Source: a virus
Length of the DNA stretch: 45,122 bases
Virus record (IMG/VR): IMGVR_UViG_3300025083_000071
Location: 1 to 45,122 of that record
Direction: 5' to 3' (one strand)
The notes beneath the pieces were generated by a model. It had not been told where the DNA came from and ran no database searches. It saw nothing but the letters and a program-made list of their open reading frames with translations. Positions 8,093 to 16,174 of this stretch are shown here, one piece after another; the first letter of the stretch is position 1, and each line of letters starts with the position of its first letter. The translations under genes were made by a program, and so were the position numbers.

Positions 8093-11000
8093 ATGAACGA
8101 GTTTACATCTTCTAGGTTTACTGACGTAGACTTGGGTTTAGAACTTCCTGTTATGGAAGAAGATAAGAAGCAAACTTCTTCTAGGTTTATTGACGTAGAC
8201 TTGGGTTTAGAACTTGAAGTAGAACCTGTATCTCAAACCATACAAGCCTTACAACCTACGTCTAGCGCAGAAACTATCAACGATCTGATGCAAGACAATA
8301 ACTATGCTGTTGTAGGTAACTACATGAAGCAACGCTTTGGCATGACAGAAGACACACATGGTAGGCAAGAAGTTATAGATAGCTTTGTAAACCACATGAG
8401 AAAGTTTAACTTTGGTCAGTCAGTAACGACAGGCACAGAGTTAGCCTACTTAAACAAAGCAGAAGAGGCTAATAAGTTAGCCGCAGGTCAAGCTTATCAA
8501 CTGTTTGACAACATGAAGGGTGCATTCTCTGAAGAGTATTCCTTTGCACAAAAGGCTGACGCAGTAGGTGACTATGCTCGTGCTCTAATAGTAGATCCTG
8601 TTAACGTTTTATCTCTAGGTTTCGGTAAGTTAATCACTGGCGGTGCTACTAAAGTTGCGGCTAACTTAGCTAAAGATGCTGTTATAAAGCAGGTTAAGAA
8701 GGAACTAACTAAGAAAGGTATAAAGAATGTCTCATCTAAAACTGCTCAGGCTCAAGCCCAACAAATAGAACGCCGTATCATAGGTAAGATAATTAAAGGT
8801 GAGAAGGTTAGAGGTGTAGCTAAAGGTGCATTTGCAGAAGGCGTTAAAAAGTCTACCAAGAAAGAGATACTTGCTACTACTGCTTTTGATTCTGCTTCTG
8901 CTGTTACTATAGATGCAGTCTATCAGAAAGCATTACAACAGGGTGGAGTACAAACTGACTACAATGTTGTACAAGGTGCTGTTACAGGCATAGGTGGTGT
9001 ATTCGGTGGGTCATTAGCTTATGGTCTAAGCTTACTTAATAAAGCTCCACACACAGAGGAATCTTTACCTTTAGCTATGAGCTTCTTTGATGGTGCAGCT
9101 GTAGCTGAAGCTAATGCTAAGAAGTTAGCCAGTACTACTACTCTTAAATCCAACAAAGCTACACTTAAGAATATAAATGCTAAGGCTTTACAGAAGAGTC
9201 TTAACAAGAGTGCTACTGCCTCTGAACGTTGGGCTAAGAAAGTACTTAAAGGGGATGCTTTACGTAGACAAAATGGTATAAATGTAGAGCCTAGAACAGA
9301 TGAATGGCTTGCTGCCTTTCTTCACGGTAGTAAAGACGGAAAATTTAAAGGTATAAAAACTATACTAGAAGATTTTAATATTGAATTAGTTAATGAAGGA
9401 GATAAGTTTGCTAATTTTACAGACTTCTTAACTGAGAATATAAAGATACTACCTAAAGATGCAAAGACAGAAGTAGCTAAGTTATATAAAAATACTATGG
9501 CTAATGTGCCTGAATTTAATACGACTTTAAATAAAGGTTTAAATGTTTTGTCTAGTAAGGCTAGTGAATGGGGTCGTGAAGGGCAGACTTTATCTAAGTT
9601 AAGTCAGGATTTAAAGCTTGCTAATAGGTTTGCTCCAGACAAGACTGCATCACAGAAATTAAACACTGTAGTAAATACTACTCTTGACCCTACACCAAAA
9701 ACAATTAGAGATAAAATAGTAGATGGTACTAGTAGTATGCAACAGAACCTTATACGTATGTTAATTACACATCCGGGTACAACTGCATTGAACGTAGTTG
9801 GTTGGGCTAATGCTACAAGTATGCAATCTGTAACTGATATACTAAGAGGTGCTCTTTATGGAGGACGTTCTGTAGCTGAGATGGCTATTGGTAGGAATAC
9901 AAATGCTACTGAGTTTGCTAACAAATCTAAGCTTATGTTCACACTACAAAAACAAAAAGCTATGAACTTAGTAAATCCTTTTGCTACACAACAGTCAGCA
10001 TTAGACTTCTTAGCGGCTAATCCTAAAGCACAAAAAGAATTGTTTAGGTATATGTCAGGTGGTATAGAATTAGATGACGTTTATAAACAAATAGGTATTC
10101 AAATAGGTGACATAGGTAAACCTTCAACAGCAGAGAAGGTGATGGACTTTGCTCAGACTATGTACGGTGTTAAAGCTCAAGACATGTACACTAAGACACA
10201 AGAGTTTATGTATGCCTTAGACAAACAAGTACGTATTAAATACGGTAAAACTTACTCTGAGTTCTTAGAAGACCCTGACTTATACAAGGTAATGAAGGGT
10301 GACACCTATGCAGAGATACAAACTATAGCTGTACAAGATGCACTACGTAATGTATATGCTAAACCCTTTGGTAAGAACCCTAAAGGATTGCTTAGCTTCG
10401 GTGCTAAAGTTATAGAAGATATGCGTAAGTATCCTATCGTAGGTGCAATGATTCCGTTTGGACAATTCTTTAATAACACACTAGGTCATATGTTTGATCA
10501 TACAGGCATCAGTCTTGTACATAAGTATGCGGCAGGTACTACTCGTGACCCATTAGATCTTCTCACTAAGTCAGCTATAGGTTTGTCTCTTATAGGTGTA
10601 ACAACGGCTCGTGAATATGATAATATGGAAGAAGGTTTAGCTTGGTTTGAAGAACGTAGGGATGATGGTTCTATACGTAACCGTATGTATGACTTCCCTT
10701 TTAGTTTCTACAAAGCAATGGGTCGTATGGGCGCACACTTTTACAGAGATGGAGAAGTACCTGAGGATTTAGTAAAAGAGTTAGTAACACTATTCGGGCC
10801 GGGACAACTTACAAGACAACTAGGTGATTCAGCTAAGATATCTTTTGACTTATTAGTAGATGCATCGTCAGGAGAAGACCGTGCAGTTAGAGATGCACTA
10901 GGTAAGTTAGTACAAGACACAGCTTCTATGTATCTTAGTGGTTACAGTCGTCCGTTTGACCCTGTGAACACAGCCATAGCTTTAGGTAGAGGTGAAAACT

Positions 11001-11638
11001 TTGTAGCAGTAGATCGTAACCAAGGTTCTAAATGGTTGAATAACTCTACGAGATACGTTGATCAGATATATACTGCCCTTAGTGGTGCAGAGTTAGCACC
11101 TGAAAAGTTTAATGCACTGACTGATGCTAGAGGTACAGCACCTATAGGACGTATCTTTGGTTATCGTGAGAACCCCGGACAGACTCATATACAAAAGATG
11201 TTTAACCAAATAGGTAAACCTCAATGGCGTACTGAGATTAAGTCGTTCATACCTGAGACACAGAATCATATTAACAAGATAGTGTTTCATTTCTTAGAAC
11301 AACAAGCTGAATATGCCTTAGCTACCCCTGCTTGGAAGAATGGTAATAACAAACAACGTAAACAACTCTTAGGTGAGGTGCTTAGGAAGGCTAAGAAAAG
11401 AACAACAGATTTACTTGAGGGTAGCCTAGCACCTGAAGATAGCCGTACTAATAAGTTGTACAAGATAAGTAAGAAGGGTAGTGGTGTAACTAAAGAAGAC
11501 GTAGATAAAGCGTTAACAAAGTTAGACATAGACGTAGACATAACAGAGCTAGACGAGAATCAACTAGACTTCTTAATGACTTACTTAGAGTTACAAAAAG
11601 ACGAAGTTAAAAAGCTTAAGATGTTAGGCACTAGATAA
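8093..11638 (+). CDS. Large internal virion (ejection) protein, 1181 aa
   Basis: This is the largest gene in the window, close in size to T7 gp16 (1318 aa). It is mostly helical with hydrophobic segments around residues 170-200 and 290-320, and Ala/Lys-rich regions in the first third. The N-terminus holds a tandem copy of the peptide SSRF(T/I)DVDLGLEL. Unlike T7 gp16 it has no lysozyme domain; that activity is on the 312-residue protein upstream. As last gene of the rightward block it ends 34 bp before the convergent leftward block, at a shared terminator. The role is inferred from size and context. Confidence 0.65.
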   Translation: MNEFTSSRFTDVDLGLELPVMEEDKKQTSSRFIDVDLGLELEVEPVSQTIQALQPTSSAETINDLMQDNNYAVVGNYMKQRFGMTEDTHGRQEVIDSFVNHMRKFNFGQSVTTGTELAYLNKAEEANKLAAGQAYQLFDNMKGAFSEEYSFAQKADAVGDYARALIVDPVNVLSLGFGKLITGGATKVAANLAKDAVIKQVKKELTKKGIKNVSSKTAQAQAQQIERRIIGKIIKGEKVRGVAKGAFAEGVKKSTKKEILATTAFDSASAVTIDAVYQKALQQGGVQTDYNVVQGAVTGIGGVFGGSLAYGLSLLNKAPHTEESLPLAMSFFDGAAVAEANAKKLASTTTLKSNKATLKNINAKALQKSLNKSATASERWAKKVLKGDALRRQNGINVEPRTDEWLAAFLHGSKDGKFKGIKTILEDFNIELVNEGDKFANFTDFLTENIKILPKDAKTEVAKLYKNTMANVPEFNTTLNKGLNVLSSKASEWGREGQTLSKLSQDLKLANRFAPDKTASQKLNTVVNTTLDPTPKTIRDKIVDGTSSMQQNLIRMLITHPGTTALNVVGWANATSMQSVTDILRGALYGGRSVAEMAIGRNTNATEFANKSKLMFTLQKQKAMNLVNPFATQQSALDFLAANPKAQKELFRYMSGGIELDDVYKQIGIQIGDIGKPSTAEKVMDFAQTMYGVKAQDMYTKTQEFMYALDKQVRIKYGKTYSEFLEDPDLYKVMKGDTYAEIQTIAVQDALRNVYAKPFGKNPKGLLSFGAKVIEDMRKYPIVGAMIPFGQFFNNTLGHMFDHTGISLVHKYAAGTTRDPLDLLTKSAIGLSLIGVTTAREYDNMEEGLAWFEERRDDGSIRNRMYDFPFSFYKAMGRMGAHFYRDGEVPEDLVKELVTLFGPGQLTRQLGDSAKISFDLLVDASSGEDRAVRDALGKLVQDTASMYLSGYSRPFDPVNTAIALGRGENFVAVDRNQGSKWLNNSTRYVDQIYTALSGAELAPEKFNALTDARGTAPIGRIFGYRENPGQTHIQKMFNQIGKPQWRTEIKSFIPETQNHINKIVFHFLEQQAEYALATPAWKNGNNKQRKQLLGEVLRKAKKRTTDLLEGSLAPEDSRTNKLYKISKKGSGVTKEDVDKALTKLDIDVDITELDENQLDFLMTYLELQKDEVKKLKMLGTR
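8108..8215 (+). repeat. Tandem 39-bp direct repeat in coding sequence
   Basis: Copies at 8108-8146 and 8177-8215 differ by one base (CTGAC versus TTGAC) and encode SSRFTDVDLGLEL and SSRFIDVDLGLEL. They are in frame, 69 bp apart, at the extreme N-terminus of the 1181-residue virion protein. This may be a duplicated short docking or sorting motif. Confidence 0.85.
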
Positions 11639-11645
11639 AAGAAAA

Positions 11646-11669
11646 GGGCGACACAAGCCGCCCCTTCTA
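11646..11669. terminator. Bidirectional terminator between convergent blocks
   Basis: GGGCG (11646-11650) pairs with CGCCC (11659-11663) across an 8-nt loop. A-rich sequence precedes the stem and T-rich sequence (TTCTATTCTTATTT) follows it, so it can act from both sides. It is the only gap between the rightward virion block and the leftward replication block, as expected for a shared intrinsic terminator. Confidence 0.65.
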
Positions 11670-11672
11670 TTC

Positions 11673-11876
11673 TTATTTAACTCCGTGCCTCTCAGCACAT
11701 TGCCTAGCCCACAGATACATACTCGTGTATGCCTTTAGACAGTGATCTCTTTCAGTGCTCTCCCATAGATTGTCACGTAGTAACACCTCCATACTCTCCA
11801 TATGATCAGTCATCACGTTCAGGAATGCTGTTCGTCTTGACTTGATGTGTTCTTGTGCTTCTTGTTCTAGTTTCAC
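11673..11876 (-). CDS. Small helical protein, weakly like Acb2/Tad1 hairpin
   Basis: The 67-residue product (GTG start) is two helices. The second half, STERDHCLKAYTSMYLWARQ followed by CAERHG, has the Ser-x-Glu-Arg ... Leu ... (M/L)-W-A pattern I associate with the short helical hairpin of Acb2/Tad1-type cyclic-nucleotide sponges, anti-defence proteins of phages. The match rests on a few residues. It is the last gene of the leftward operon, ending at the shared terminator. It is otherwise an unrecognised small phage protein. Confidence 0.55.
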   Translation of the reverse strand: MKLEQEAQEHIKSRRTAFLNVMTDHMESMEVLLRDNLWESTERDHCLKAYTSMYLWARQCAERHGVK

Positions 11877-11887
11877 AGGCTTTCTCT

Positions 11888-12367
11888 CTAGGTTACTGCA
11901 TCTTCTAATGCACTTATTGGTAGGTTATAACAGTTAGACTTTACAGTAAAGTTGTTGCTAGGATCTACATCACCCTTTTTCAAGTAAGTAGCATCCTTAT
12001 AGTATGCACTCTTAGGATACACACCTAAGAACCACGCAGTATGTAAGTCTTTATGTACACGTACAAATGCATAATAGTCACACTTCTGTTTCGTATTAAG
12101 TTCAGCTACTGAACACTCATAGTAACGCTTGGGTGGTACAGTAGTTCGTTTAGTCTTTACATCAACGGTGTAACCATTGTCTAACTTAAGGTCGTAGTCG
12201 TATGTATTCTCTTCACTACCACCCATTATAAGACGAGCAACTTCTTCACCTAAGAAGCCAGCGATACTACCCTGACCTCCTGTGATACTATTGTTTAGTC
12301 TGCCCATCTCAGTAGCCTTAGCACGAGCTTTATTAACCATTTCTTTGGATACGGTTATCTCTTTCAT
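11888..12367 (-). CDS. PD-(D/E)XK nuclease-like protein
   Basis: The 159-residue protein has the layout of a restriction-endonuclease fold. GFLGEEVARLIMGG is a candidate first helix with Glu, then YDYDLKLDNGYTVDVKTKRT supplies an Asp followed by a D-x-K core (DVK) at about residues 68-76. This is followed by strands and a helix. Such small nucleases in T7-like phages help degrade host DNA or process recombination intermediates. Its start overlaps the upstream stop by 4 nt. The substrate is unknown. Confidence 0.65.
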   Translation of the reverse strand: MKEITVSKEMVNKARAKATEMGRLNNSITGGQGSIAGFLGEEVARLIMGGSEENTYDYDLKLDNGYTVDVKTKRTTVPPKRYYECSVAELNTKQKCDYYAFVRVHKDLHTAWFLGVYPKSAYYKDATYLKKGDVDPSNNFTVKSNCYNLPISALEDAVT

Positions 12368-12810
12368 GCTATAACTAACTCCGCAGATGTATAAGGAATG
12401 TGAAAGAACAACTCACCCTTCTGTATGTATCTGCCCTTAGCCTCAGCTAAACTTTCCTTAGTGAGTAGTGTATCCTTTATGCGCCATACTTGCTTCATGT
12501 CCTCACGAAAGACATAGAAGTTTAGTACACCATTAACACCTTCATACTTATCTAGTAAGCGTTGCTTACGTTCAGGAATACGGATATCAGTCCAATGTGT
12601 AGGCCACTCTTCTTTCCAAGCTACTTTGACTTCAGCCTCGTTGAAGTATGTATATCCATCTTTCTGAGAGACGACATCAACAAAATAGTTTTCTTCGGTA
12701 TTAACTATAGTATGACCTTTTGATATTAGTATCTCTACTAGTGTATCTTTAGCTTTCTTATCGTATGCCTCATACAGTGCACGGTTAAATTGCTTTCTTA
12801 CTGCTGTCAC
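12364..12810 (-). CDS. Possible second PD-(D/E)XK-like protein
   Basis: The 148-residue product contains TEENYFVDVVSQKDGYTYF then NEAEVKVAW, which could be the Asp and E-x-K core of another nuclease fold, followed by WPTHW and a mostly beta region. The order (helix, strand with Asp, strand with E-V-K) fits, but the evidence is thin. It uses a GTG start with AAGGAATACCTAA upstream, overlaps the glutaredoxin gene by 26 nt at its start, and overlaps the next nuclease-like gene by 4 nt. Confidence 0.5.
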   Translation of the reverse strand: MTAVRKQFNRALYEAYDKKAKDTLVEILISKGHTIVNTEENYFVDVVSQKDGYTYFNEAEVKVAWKEEWPTHWTDIRIPERKQRLLDKYEGVNGVLNFYVFREDMKQVWRIKDTLLTKESLAEAKGRYIQKGELFFHIPYTSAELVIA

Positions 12811-13033
12811 TTAGGTATTCCTTTAGTTCTGTATAGCCCCCAAGATGAGTGCCATCTGGTTTAAATATTTGTGGTACTGTAGTATAACCTGCTTTCTTCA
12901 TTAACGCCAGTAACCATTTGCTACTAGGCGATTGTACGTTGTATGTTGTTACCTGACTTCCTGCAACACCTCGTAGTAATTGTAACGAGGCATCACAGAA
13001 GTTACATTCGTTTCTAGTTATTACTATCCACAT
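12785..13033 (-). CDS. Glutaredoxin
   Basis: The 82-residue thioredoxin-fold protein has the redox motif C-N-F-C at residues 10-13 (ITRNECNFCDASLQ), a TVPQIF cis-proline block and a GG motif (HLGGYTEL), all typical of glutaredoxins. It is directly downstream of and touching the ribonucleotide reductase gene (shared base 13033), so it most likely re-reduces the reductase's C-terminal cysteine pair. It starts at ATG. Confidence 0.85.
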   Translation of the reverse strand: MWIVITRNECNFCDASLQLLRGVAGSQVTTYNVQSPSSKWLLALMKKAGYTTVPQIFKPDGTHLGGYTELKEYLSDSSKKAI

Positions 13034-14940
13034 TAAACGAGATCTACAATCTCGCAGCTGTCACCACTACATGCTAGTGTCTGACTTCCTGCTGTGTTGT
13101 CTTCTTGTTCATACTCAGATAGTTTATCCCAATCAATAGATGAAGGCATAGAACCTAGTAACTCTAGGTATGTTTTCTCGTTGACATCTTGGTAAGGTGC
13201 TTGTTGGTATGTGTGTTCGTTGAATGGTAAGAATGATACACCTGACATCTCATCGAAATGTTTATACACAAATGCACCTACCTCAAACCACTCGTTATTC
13301 TTTACGTTAATAGTAACAGATGGTTTATGTTCACACCATGATCGTTGATAAGCTAACCACATCTCTAGTTGTTCTATAGCAGTCATGTCAGCAGTAACTG
13401 TTGCACCTTGTGGAGCTTTCATAGGGAAGCTAAACACAGTAGTCTGGTCAGGCTTCATTACGTCTGGCTCATTAGGTATACCTTGATCCATCATGAACTG
13501 TGTCAACGGGTCTTTGTTGTCTCCACGTACAGTGCGAATATAATAGGCTGAGTGACGAGCGTGTATGCCACTGCTAGAGTCAACCAGTTGGCTGACAGTA
13601 CCGCTTGGTTTAACACAGCTGATAGCAGTACTGACAGGGATATCAAGGCGTTCAGCCCACTTAGCATTAGTAGCAACGGCGATTTGTTTGAGGTGTTCAA
13701 GAGTTTTCTCCAGTCCTTTGTTAGCTTTTGTGGTTAATGGGTTGTCCATGATACCTGTCATAGATACACCAAGTAATCTTTCTTCTTCAGTATTGTTCTG
13801 CCATGACTTACGTAAGTATGGGAACTTAGTGAATGATGATTGTATTGTACCTAAGATAGTAGCTATACGTACCTTACGTTCTAAGTCTTCTGTACTATCA
13901 GTAGCTCTTACAACTACCTCTGTTAGATTGCAGAACTGGTTCGGGCGTAGGATTATCTCACTGCAAGGATTCGTCCCGAACTCATAGTTAGGGTCACGTC
14001 TTCCATTCTTAGATGCTTGTTTCTTAGATGCTTGTCTGTTGAAGATACCACGTTCACCTGAGCCTGACTCAACTAACGCCATCCACTCACGCATGAAAGA
14101 TAAACTGTCAGGCTTCTCAGTGTATGACACAGAGTTATTAGCTAAGGCACGTTGAGGATCATTGTCCCACCATGAGCCTGACTTAGCGTGACGCATTCTA
14201 TCGTCTGATAAATTACTCAATGAAATCATAGCACTACGGCGTACTCCACCTACGACTACTACCTCACCTATCTTACACATGATGTCATGACATTCTAGTG
14301 ATGATAGCTTACGTCCTTTAGCATCTTTAAATGTCTTGATAACAAAGTTGAATAGATCAATCAGAGGCATTGGGCCTGATGCTCTACCACCAAATGTCTT
14401 TAGCTTTGCACCTGCAGGTCGTACCTTAGACACATCCCATCTTGGTATCTCACCACTATAAAGCAATGCAATCATTTGACGTAGTGACTTAGCCCAACCT
14501 TCTTTACTATCTTTAACTACGATAGTTGTTTCACTTTCATACAAAAGCTCAGGTACTTCTGGTAGCTTAGTAACTGACTGACGTTCAACAGAGAAGCCAA
14601 CACCAGTACCACACAGTAGAATAAACATAGCTTCATCAAATGCTTTAACATCATCTACGGCTAAGTATGAACAGTTATAACCTGCTGTATTGTCACGAGC
14701 TAAAGCAGGGCCGGCAGTCATCAAGGCTCTCATAGAAGGCATAACTTCTAGTCCTAATATAGCCTGTTCAATCTCAGCTATCTGTTTAGGGTTATCACCT
14801 AATGCTGGTCGTACTAAGTTCTTCATGTAGCGATCTACTGTTTCACTCCATGTCTCCCTACGGCCTTCATCATCAAGCCAACGAGCGTAACGTGACTTGT
14901 GTATGAATGATTGATAGTCTGTTGGTAGTGTGTTGCTCAT
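13033..14940 (-). CDS. nrdJ: Class II (adenosylcobalamin-dependent) ribonucleotide reductase
   Basis: It converts ribonucleotides to deoxyribonucleotides with a B12-derived radical, so phage DNA synthesis would depend on host cobalamin but not on oxygen. At 635 residues it has the single-chain class II size. Visible are an early redox Cys (YNCSYL, about residue 90), the glycyl-rich LLCGTGVGFSV block, and the thiyl-radical site NPCSEI (Cys ~326 with Asn ~324 and Glu ~328) followed by a second Cys in FCNLTE (~337). A C-terminal shuttle pair, CSGDSC, ends the protein. No NrdB-type subunit gene is present. It is flanked by MazG-like and glutaredoxin genes with 4-nt and 1-nt overlaps. GGAGACAACAG precedes the ATG. 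Confidence 0.9.
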   Translation of the reverse strand: MSNTLPTDYQSFIHKSRYARWLDDEGRRETWSETVDRYMKNLVRPALGDNPKQIAEIEQAILGLEVMPSMRALMTAGPALARDNTAGYNCSYLAVDDVKAFDEAMFILLCGTGVGFSVERQSVTKLPEVPELLYESETTIVVKDSKEGWAKSLRQMIALLYSGEIPRWDVSKVRPAGAKLKTFGGRASGPMPLIDLFNFVIKTFKDAKGRKLSSLECHDIMCKIGEVVVVGGVRRSAMISLSNLSDDRMRHAKSGSWWDNDPQRALANNSVSYTEKPDSLSFMREWMALVESGSGERGIFNRQASKKQASKNGRRDPNYEFGTNPCSEIILRPNQFCNLTEVVVRATDSTEDLERKVRIATILGTIQSSFTKFPYLRKSWQNNTEEERLLGVSMTGIMDNPLTTKANKGLEKTLEHLKQIAVATNAKWAERLDIPVSTAISCVKPSGTVSQLVDSSSGIHARHSAYYIRTVRGDNKDPLTQFMMDQGIPNEPDVMKPDQTTVFSFPMKAPQGATVTADMTAIEQLEMWLAYQRSWCEHKPSVTINVKNNEWFEVGAFVYKHFDEMSGVSFLPFNEHTYQQAPYQDVNEKTYLELLGSMPSSIDWDKLSEYEQEDNTAGSQTLACSGDSCEIVDLV

Positions 14941-15254
14941 CTGTTGTCTCCTGACCCTTTTATTTTGTTTCTGTCTTGTCTGCTTGTAAGTTTTTCTATA
15001 TTTATATCTGCTATTTCATCTAAGTTATAACCTATATCGTTAGCGAGAACAGCTACGTACCACATTACATCCCCTAGTTCTTTAGCTACTTCATGTCTAT
15101 TAAAAACATTATCACGTACTTGCTTCTTAACTTTGTCAGCTACTTCTCCTGATTCACCACAAAGACCTAGCGCAGGGTATAATACCTTGTGTGTTGCAGG
15201 ATAGATTGCAAAACTTACCGCTTTCTTTTGGTACTCCCTAAATCCTATAGTCAT
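14937..15254 (-). CDS. MazG-like nucleotide pyrophosphohydrolase
   Basis: The 105-residue all-alpha protein carries the MazG E-x-x-E and E-x-x-D pattern: LCGESGEVADKVKKQV followed by AKELGDVMWYVAVLAN. These enzymes hydrolyse NTPs or dNTPs to monophosphates with Mg2+. In marine phages they are thought to rebalance nucleotide pools during infection. It sits immediately upstream of nrdJ, overlapping it by 4 nt, and its ATG overlaps the stop of the 57-residue gene before it. Confidence 0.85.
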   Translation of the reverse strand: MTIGFREYQKKAVSFAIYPATHKVLYPALGLCGESGEVADKVKKQVRDNVFNRHEVAKELGDVMWYVAVLANDIGYNLDEIADINIEKLTSRQDRNKIKGSGDNR

Positions 15255-15424
15255 AACTTTTCCTTCACTATTAAATTATTAATCATTACATCGTCTATAT
15301 CATAGAAAGTATTTACAATCAAATCATAAACGTCTTCCGTATGCGAATCATCGTGTGATCCTAATATGTTATTATCCTCATCTATCTTTAATGAGAACGT
15401 GATACTAAATGTTCTATGAGTCAT
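15251..15424 (-). CDS. Small acidic protein, unknown (57 aa)
   Basis: A short frame fills the gap between the zinc-ribbon gene and the MazG-like gene. It begins MTHRTFSITF, is rich in Asp (DDVM, DEDN) and stops in a TGA that overlaps the MazG-like ATG by 4 nt. GAGG lies 9 nt upstream of its ATG. Tight coupling at both ends and a good ribosome site support it as real. No family recognised. Confidence 0.65.
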   Translation of the reverse strand: MTHRTFSITFSLKIDEDNNILGSHDDSHTEDVYDLIVNTFYDIDDVMINNLIVKEKL

Positions 15425-15572
15425 CGTCTCTATCCTCGCAAGGTAAATATACTAGGACATCTGAGTGACATCTAGGACAGGTGAGGTTTGTAACCATAGA
15501 CCACTCTTCTTTGTCTATAAGATCTTCATCACCACCCCATATCAACTCAGATTCACAGTGATAGCATCTCAT
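15414..15572 (-). CDS. Small zinc-ribbon protein (52 aa)
   Basis: The product starts MRCYHCESELIWGG and later has LTCPRCHSDVLVYLPC, giving two CxxC pairs 26 residues apart (Cys 3/6 and 32/35), a classic zinc ribbon. Such small ribbons are common in marine phages and may bind nucleic acid or protein. Its ATG overlaps the DUF3310 stop by 4 nt and its end overlaps the next small gene by 11 nt. Confidence 0.7.
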   Translation of the reverse strand: MRCYHCESELIWGGDEDLIDKEEWSMVTNLTCPRCHSDVLVYLPCEDRDDDS

Positions 15573-15838
15573 TTATGCTTCTCCTTCATAGCCTCAACCA
15601 TACGATTCATATACCACTGAGCCTTATGTGTATCCTCAACAGGGTTGCCTTTGTATGAGGCTCTATGATTATACTTAGTAACGTTACCCTTACAGTAAGC
15701 AATGAATCCTTCTAAGCCTAACACCTGTCTGATATAATCAATACACTCTATACCGCCTTGATTGTAGTGAGCAGGACGTTCTACTGGATCAAATACTTCT
15801 TGATCTTTTGTTACAGGGAAGTCTTTCCATTTAGCCAT
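15569..15838 (-). CDS. DUF3310 family protein
   Basis: The 89-residue protein has the DUF3310 signature: PVERPAHYNQGGIECIDYI, then GFIAYCKGNVTKY and KAQWYMNRM. This family is widespread in phages, often near nucleotide metabolism or replication genes, and its function is not established. It sits in the replication operon between a hypothetical gene and the zinc ribbon, with 1- and 4-nt overlaps. Confidence 0.85.
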   Translation of the reverse strand: MAKWKDFPVTKDQEVFDPVERPAHYNQGGIECIDYIRQVLGLEGFIAYCKGNVTKYNHRASYKGNPVEDTHKAQWYMNRMVEAMKEKHK

Positions 15839-16173
15839 TATGCATTGCCTTTTGTCTTAGTGAACTCATTGAAGTTTATTACTTCGCCTGTGTTCTTGTC
15901 TTTTATTTCTTGATTCTCAATCTCATTCATCAGAACGTTTTGTCTGTGATCCATAACTGTATCATAAACATAGTCATCATAATTCATAACATCTATTGCT
16001 GAAGTAAACATACTGGCTACATGGACGAGATCTCTTAGTATATGTTGAGGTAATGCAAAATCATCTCCTACTACTATACCTGTAGTCACGTTACCATTCC
16101 AGTCTTCTATATCTTTAGAGGAAGCAGGTCTTATTATTACGGCAATCTCGTCATCGTCTAATGTGTAGGGCAT
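15838..16173 (-). CDS. Hypothetical protein (111 aa)
   Basis: The acidic product (MPYTLDDDEIAVIIRPAS...) has one hydrophobic helical part (ILRDLVHVASMFTSAIDV) and a charged C-terminus. I see no motif. It follows the endonuclease I gene by 1 nt and shares one base with the DUF3310 gene, so it belongs to the replication operon. Its role is unknown. Confidence 0.7.
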   Translation of the reverse strand: MPYTLDDDEIAVIIRPASSKDIEDWNGNVTTGIVVGDDFALPQHILRDLVHVASMFTSAIDVMNYDDYVYDTVMDHRQNVLMNEIENQEIKDKNTGEVINFNEFTKTKGNA

Positions 16174-16174
16174 A

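Noticed and set aside
13565-13987. 140-codon plus-strand frame opposite nrdJ
   Set aside because: It is fully antisense to a strongly supported enzyme gene and shows no family motifs.
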